In this document: one piece after another, positions 9,276 through 12,828 of the stretch
Position numbering within the stretch: the first letter of the stretch is position 1
Layout: each line of letters opens with the position of its first letter
Source: Acanthamoeba lenticulata
Taxonomy: Eukaryota; Discosea; Longamoebia; Acanthamoebidae
Assembly: GCA_002179805.1 (NCBI GenBank)
Contig: NAVB01001770.1
Coordinates: 1-12,828 of the forward strand
DNA length: 12,828 nucleotides
Reading direction: 5' to 3'
Notes under the pieces: model-generated
Told to the model about the DNA's origin: nothing
Database searches by the model: none
What the model saw: only the letters and a program-made list of their open reading frames with translations
Translations under genes and position numbers: made by a program

Positions 9276-10383
9276 ATGAGTTCAGCCGGTAGTCCACCAG
9301 AAGACTTGCTTGACCCCATCACTTTGACAATCATGGTTCGCTTGTGTAGTGATGATGCTTGTGAACTGGGTCTAATGCTCAATGACAGGAAGAAGCCGTG
9401 AGTCTTCAATGTGGTCACTCTTATTCCAAAGCCTCGATCATGGCGTGGCTCGAGCAGAGCATAGCCAAGACGTGCCCACTGTGCAAGGCGACTGTCGGCG
9501 AATTGATACCCAATATTGCGCTACGTGCAGCCGTAGCCAGGTTCGCTTCCATTCAAAAAGTCTCTTGCGATTGGTCGCTTACTTGCAAGTGCGTGTTCAG
9601 ATACTACGAGATGTTTCCTTCGGAGAAGACACCCGAACAGTGCACACTAAAGGTCCCGGAAACCCCTTCCCCGGAAAGGGCGGAGGAGACGATTAACCTC
9701 TCTAAAAGTGCGCCAAAGCCTTTTCTGCTGCAAGCTCGAGGTCCTAACTGATGTCAATATGAGCAGGCTGTACATCCGCTGATCATGTCGAGGTCACACT
9801 GGAAAAAGTGTCCAACCAAGAGAAAGAAGCCTCTCCTATGGTGGTTCCTGATTTGGAACAAGGACCTCCTGCTCTGGTCCAGCCGTTGGGAATGAGTACC
9901 GCAGAAGAACACGAGAAGGAGGGACCTGATCACAGCTGTTGCTGCTGGTCCTGCGAGACCTGTTTCGTGTGTACACAAGGCGATAGCTGCCAGGGGTGGC
10001 GAGCCTACACGTGGCTTCCTTCGGCCACGGTCCTCTGCATGGTCTCCTTCGGCAAGTGGAGCTCGTGGTGGACGCGCAGTTTCTGTGGTATGCCTCTGCC
10101 TCCACGGCCTGACAAGTGGGTTCGGGTACTGACCCTTGACGCTAACTGGCCGTCATCCACAGGAGTGATTTACCCAGTCTTCCTAACCCTCCTTCTGTTG
10201 TTTGCCTTCGTCGATGCGGTGATTGTGGGGACCGTTTACTTCCTGTGGATTGTGTGGTGGCCTTTGACTGCCTTCTTCTTTTGCTTCACAGCTTGCTGTT
10301 GCCCCAGTGTTAACGTTGGGGCTAGGAAGTTTTTTGGTCCGCAATGGTCCAGTCTGATGTGTAACACTTGTGCCGAGAAATAA
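9276..10383 (+). CDS. U-box E3 ubiquitin ligase with C-terminal membrane anchor
   Basis: Exons 9276-9335, 9389-9707, 9767-10087 and 10163-10383 encode 306 aa; introns of 53, 59 and 75 nt are all phase-consistent, and two carry CTAAC-type branch sites. The ATG at 9276 (ACCATGA) is chosen because the U-box begins nine residues later. The U-box covers about residues 9-68: EDLLDPITL, then SLQCGHSYSKASIMAWLEQ, CPLCKA and LIPNIALRAAV, the standard order. U-box proteins bind E2 enzymes and pass ubiquitin to substrates. Residues about 70-165 are polar. A Cys cluster (CCCWSCETCFVC) precedes a weakly hydrophobic segment, and from about 235 to 281 there is a long hydrophobic stretch, enough for two membrane helices, ending FTACCC. 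This suggests a membrane-tethered ligase; the Cys groups could be acylated (inference). The large gene diverges upstream. The first exon could have an upstream extension, and the fusion of U-box to membrane part rests on the 9708-9766 intron. Confidence 0.78.
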
Positions 10384-10384
10384 A
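10379..10384 (+). terminator. AATAAA overlapping the U-box gene stop codon
   Basis: The TAA stop at 10381-10383 is embedded in AATAAA. If used as poly(A) signal, the 3' UTR would be only tens of bases, which would keep the transcript out of the AT-rich island. No other AATAAA lies between here and 10540. Confidence 0.35.
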
Positions 10385-10386
10385 CT

Positions 10387-10538
10387 GTCCACGAATCAGC
10401 GACCGCTGGCATCTGGCTGTTGGTCTTGCGGTCAGTGGCCAGGAAGGTCATGACGCGCTCGTCTTGGTGCAGGTCCTCGTGGTCCTTGCTGTCAAAGCTC
10501 ATCACGGTTAGCTGCGGACACTGCTTGGAGTACAGCAT
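10387..10538 (-). pseudogene. Orphan coding-like fragment at left edge of AT island
   Basis: Read on the minus strand from ATG 10538, about 50 codons end almost entirely in G or C (CTG TAC TCC AAG CAG ...), as in the true exons nearby. The peptide (LYSKQCPQLTVMSFDSK..., then RVMTFLATDRKTNSQMPA) looks protein-like but I do not recognise it. It has no room to be a full gene: its 5' side is the AT-rich island and its 3' side runs antisense into the last exon of the U-box gene, where the frame stays open to 10236 only as a shadow. Best reading: one surviving exon or a truncated remnant. An alternative is a real small exon whose partners lie across the island. Confidence 0.4.
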
Positions 10539-10540
10539 GT

Positions 10541-11918
10541 TTGAATTTGACTTTTATTAGGTTTTTCCCTTCTTGTAAAGTAGATAATCCACTCCATCTC
10601 CAAGGAAAATGGATTTTTTGCATGGACATGTTTTATTAGTCAAAAAAGTAAAGTAGGACCAATATGCATCAGGATTGTTGACAAAAATTGCCAAAACTAA
10701 AAAACACAAATTTTGGCCAGATTTCCATCAAACACCATTGCAAAATCATGCAACTAAGATGTTTTGGTTTTTGTATCATTTTTGTTTGTTTAGAAAAAAT
10801 TGTGACCTAAAAATTTTACAACACAATCATGTACATGGGTTTTTTCATTCATGAAAAAGTATCATTATTATTTGACATTTTGTTTTAATTGAATATAAAA
10901 ACAACAAAGTGTTCAGAAAAAAATGACAAATTCTATTAAAACACGATTGTAGAAAAAACCTACATCTATAATTGAGTTTCAAAATTATTTTTTCAAGAAA
11001 AAGATATTATATGTTGTATTTTTCCAGTATTTTTTTGTATAGTACCATACTAATTGCAAAACAGGTAAATTAAAAAATAAATAACCATAAAAGACAAGAT
11101 AAATTGGCTTTACTACCTTATTTAGTAATTTTCTTCATAATTCATATTAAAATGCAATGACAATGTAAGGTTAAAATACATCACCCTATCTTGTAGGGAA
11201 ATCATACTATAATTATAAAATGGTAAATCAACCATAGTTGTCATCTAAACAAACATAAAAATTAGCAAAATGATGGGTCATGTAAAATCACAAAAATTTG
11301 ATTAACTATTAAGATGTGGTTTTGACCAATAGCTAATTTTTTTAGTAACAACTTCAATCTGCCATATATTATCAGTAATCATTTTCAAATATAATCATTA
11401 ATAAAACACATCTAATCTTTTTAACTTAAAAAAATATGTTTAGTTAGTCATATAATAAACATCATATTTTGTACCTGGTTTTATAATATCAAACTTCAAC
11501 TAATAAAACTTCATTTTATTAAATAAAATTACCACAATAACCTTGCAAAGTGGCTTTGTCAAGCCTTTTTTTTTCTTGTATGTGGTTGCTGTTTTTCATC
11601 CATTTTATTAATGCAACAAAACAATTAAATTGCAATATTCATGATTGGAAATTCTTTTTATTTTTATAGATTTTTGGTGGGTATTCAATAATATTCTAAT
11701 TTGCAACATTAGTTCAATTAGAAGATAATACAAACTTGAATTATTATACAAAATTGGAATCTTGGGATTTGTTTGTAATCAAAACATTTTTCTTTATATA
11801 CATGGTTTTTTTGTTGTTTTTGTTCCAAACAAGTTCTCTTAAAAACTATTTTAGCAAAATTTAATTTTTTATAAAAGCCAATGTTATTTGTAGGGATGAT
11901 GCAATTTATGGAAAGCCT
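10541..11918. other. AT-rich, CpG-depleted island without genes
   Basis: About 1.4 kb of DNA rich in A and T runs interrupts an otherwise GC-rich, CpG-rich window. Scanning every line by eye I find only one CG dinucleotide (near 10944) between the last one at left (about 10515) and the first at right (about 11920). No frame on either strand has coding character; the longest, a minus frame at 11718-12023, is Ile/Lys/Asn-rich and looks random. I see no tRNA-like fold, no tandem repeat and no convincing terminal inverted repeats. Possible explanations are a heavily methylated and deaminated mobile element or foreign insert, an AT-rich structural element, or an assembly joint. The sequence cannot decide between these. 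Confidence 0.75.
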
Positions 11919-11984
11919 CACGTTCTGAGTTATGCAAACTAAGTTGTTAGGACACCATCCAACCCACACGCACCTCCTTCTGCT

Positions 11985-12109
11985 GAGACACTGCAGCTCA
12001 CAGATCGAGTAAAGAAGGTGCACCTCATCGGGTCCAAGTTCCAGATCCTGCCAACCCTCACTCGGCGGGCGAGTGCGGCTGCAAATACTCCTTCACCCCC
12101 AAGGACTAG
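11985..12109 (+). pseudogene. IscA-like 3' end remnant, frame-disrupted
   Basis: Two overlapping plus-strand frames look coding. From 11985 one gives TLQLTDRVKKVHLIGSKFQI; a frame starting one base earlier gives DPANPHSAGECGCK followed by YSFTPKD and a TAG at 12107-12109. Placed end to end they resemble the C terminus of A-type Fe-S carrier proteins (IscA/ISCA), where a GSKF-like helix end and an NPN segment precede CGCG-SF. Here CGCG is CGCK, and the two halves are out of frame with no usable intron between them. The 5' part is missing, replaced by the AT-rich island. This points to a decayed remnant. The family call is from motif memory and is tentative. Confidence 0.35.
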
Positions 12110-12269
12110 TTCATCGTCTGTCTGCCCCCGTCTTGTTCTCTTCATCTTTACATCTTCATCCTTTGATTCATATTCTGTATCGGTCTGCACTACACGGACT
12201 GTCATCGCCACTCGGCTGCTTCCATTCGGCTCTTTCTTTCTCGTTGGTCGTGCTCTTGTAGAAGCCGCC
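12110..12269 (+). promoter_or_regulatory. Pyrimidine-rich leader before a start codon
   Basis: This stretch is rich in TCTTC/CATC pyrimidine runs and leads straight into GCCGCCATGG at 12264-12273. It looks like a promoter or 5' UTR for the exon that starts at 12270. The purine-rich antisense frame is a composition effect. Confidence 0.35.
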
Positions 12270-12341
12270 ATGGCGAACGTGAAGTTGACCGAGGTCTGCG
12301 GCTCGATGGTACATCATTTTTATGACGAGACGAGGGAGAAG
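12270..12341 (+). CDS. Lone first exon with ideal start context
   Basis: The ATG sits in GCCGCCATGG, the best initiation context in the window. It is followed by 24 GC3-rich codons beginning MANVKLTEVCGSMVHH and ending EK at a GTAGGT donor (12342). Unspliced, the frame would end 64 codons from the ATG in Arg/Gly-rich sequence that looks intronic. No recognised family. The next exon is not obvious. An acceptor CTGGCCAG at about 12750 keeps the phase and joins into the reading frame of the downstream secreted protein, but that would need an intron of about 400 nt, far longer than the others. Alternatively this is a gene fragment. Confidence 0.4.
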
Positions 12342-12625
12342 GTAGGTAGGATCCGAGGGGAGGGACAAGATCTATCATTGGCAGGGGTGCGCGGGCGAGG
12401 GCGAGGGCGTGAGCGTGGGCAAGCGGATACCAGATTGGGCGCCGCTGTCGCTGAGGCGTAACCGTTCCATGCGTGCAACGGTCTTCTTAGGGAAATGCAA
12501 ACGAAATTGTTTTCTTGAATTTGGAATTTGGATAAGGAACAGAAAAGATTGGGGTGCTTTCCATCTTGGGCTCGGCAAAGCAACCAACATAGTGGAGAAG
12601 GAAAGAAAGAGAGAGACACAGAACG
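12342..12625 (+). other. Non-coding stretch between exon 12270 and the next start
   Basis: It begins with a GTAGGT donor, then a G-rich segment with repeated GAGGGC/GCGGGC units (about 12385-12425), an AT-richer part, and a purine-rich run (12594-12620) just before the next ATG. Open frames through it lack coding bias. It is best read as intron plus promoter or 5' UTR. Confidence 0.4.
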
Positions 12626-12828
12626 ATGTGGCGAACGCCACAACGGTACTGTGGTATCAGCAGGAAGCCCACAGATTGCACCGGGCTTCTTCTTCTGCTG
12701 CTGCGATTGTTGTTGGTCTTGGTCGAAGTGACCCGCCTGACATCTGGCCAGACTTGCGACACGACCTCCATGCTCAGTCCCGCCGTTGACTTCGTCCCGG
12801 GCGCGGGGGGAACCTCACTCTGGCCGCA
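12626..12828 (+). CDS. Secreted or membrane-anchored protein, 5' end only
   Basis: From ATG 12626 the frame stays open for 67 codons to the window end, so the gene is incomplete. The N terminus has a basic start (MWRTPQRY, SRKPTD), then a run of Leu/Val (LLLLLLRLLLVLVEV) and a polar SGQ-like cleavage region, the layout of a signal peptide or signal anchor. After it the frame is GC3-rich and encodes TCDTTSMLSPAVDFVP..., which supports real coding. The family cannot be told from this part. The overlapping longer plus-strand frame at 12409-12789 has worse codon character and is rejected. The product probably enters the secretory pathway. Confidence 0.55.
   Translation, partial: MWRTPQRYCGISRKPTDCTGLLLLLLRLLLVLVEVTRLTSGQTCDTTSMLSPAVDFVPGAGGTSLWP

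Noticed and set aside
10541..11918. Mitochondrial insertion or tRNA-bearing element
   Set aside because: AT content fits, but I recognise no mitochondrial protein, rRNA or tRNA-like fold. A search would be needed to exclude it fully.
10530..11945. Terminal inverted repeats at the island edges
   Set aside because: Only a weak match (TTGACTTTTATTAG versus TTGGCTTTTATAAA on the other strand) was found, with no target-site duplication; it is within chance for AT-rich DNA.
11718..12023. 101-codon minus-strand frame in the AT island
   Set aside because: The product is Ile/Asn/Lys/Cys-rich, crosses the composition boundary, and has no motif; it is expected by chance in AT-rich DNA.
11939..12271. 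110-codon minus-strand frame with Arg/Lys/Asp/Glu-rich product
   Set aside because: It is the complement of the pyrimidine-rich leader and the IscA-like remnant; composition explains it.
12409..12789. 126-codon plus-strand frame
   Set aside because: It overlaps the signal-peptide frame in a different phase, lacks GC3 bias over most of its length, and runs through intron-like sequence.
1..12828. CRISPR array, bacterial operon or prophage
   Set aside because: No spaced direct repeats or ribosome-binding sites are present, and genes are intron-split throughout.

Overview
The window looks like nuclear DNA of a unicellular eukaryote. Its genes are dense, on both strands, and split by many short introns (about 38-100 nt where I could resolve them, nearly all GT...AG). 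Coding frames prefer G or C in the third codon position, and no bacterial operon or ribosome-binding signal is visible. The style and the proteins (PLAC8, U-box, a giant glycine-rich protein) suit an intron-rich amoeba-like protist, but I cannot name the organism. All gene models were assembled by hand from frame continuity and splice phase; none is supported by transcripts.

Layout: (1) 139-2684 (+), a roughly 690-715 aa helical-repeat-like protein with a disordered proline-rich tail. (2) 2947-3662 (-), a five-exon, 168 aa PLAC8 (Cys-rich) protein, convergent with gene 1. (3) 3940-8954 (-), a 21-exon gene for a predicted 1,221 aa protein: acidic nuclear-looking N terminus, long glycine-rich collagen-like stretch, a domain with an Asp-rich DGIIEP motif, beta-rich segments, a Rossmann-like alpha/beta region, and a charged C-terminal tail. 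(4) 9276-10383 (+), a four-exon, 306 aa protein with an N-terminal U-box (E3 ubiquitin ligase) and a C-terminal hydrophobic, Cys-rich membrane segment. Genes 3 and 4 diverge from a shared 321-bp interval.

(5) From about 10541 to 11918 the composition changes abruptly to an AT-rich island of about 1.4 kb with almost no CpG (one counted by eye) and no convincing ORF. It is flanked by two orphan, GC3-rich coding-like fragments that point away from it: one on the minus strand (10387-10538), one on the plus strand (11985-12109) that ends like an IscA-type Fe-S assembly protein but changes frame. (6) To the right are a lone first exon with an ideal start context (12270-12341) and the 5' end of a gene for a secreted or membrane-anchored protein (12626 to the window end).

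I see no operon-like cooperation between the genes. The most unusual objects are the CpG-depleted island with its truncated flanks and the glycine-rich giant protein, several of whose central exons are symmetric modules that split glycine codons. A membrane-tethered U-box protein and a possible in-frame TGA in the large gene also deserve checking.
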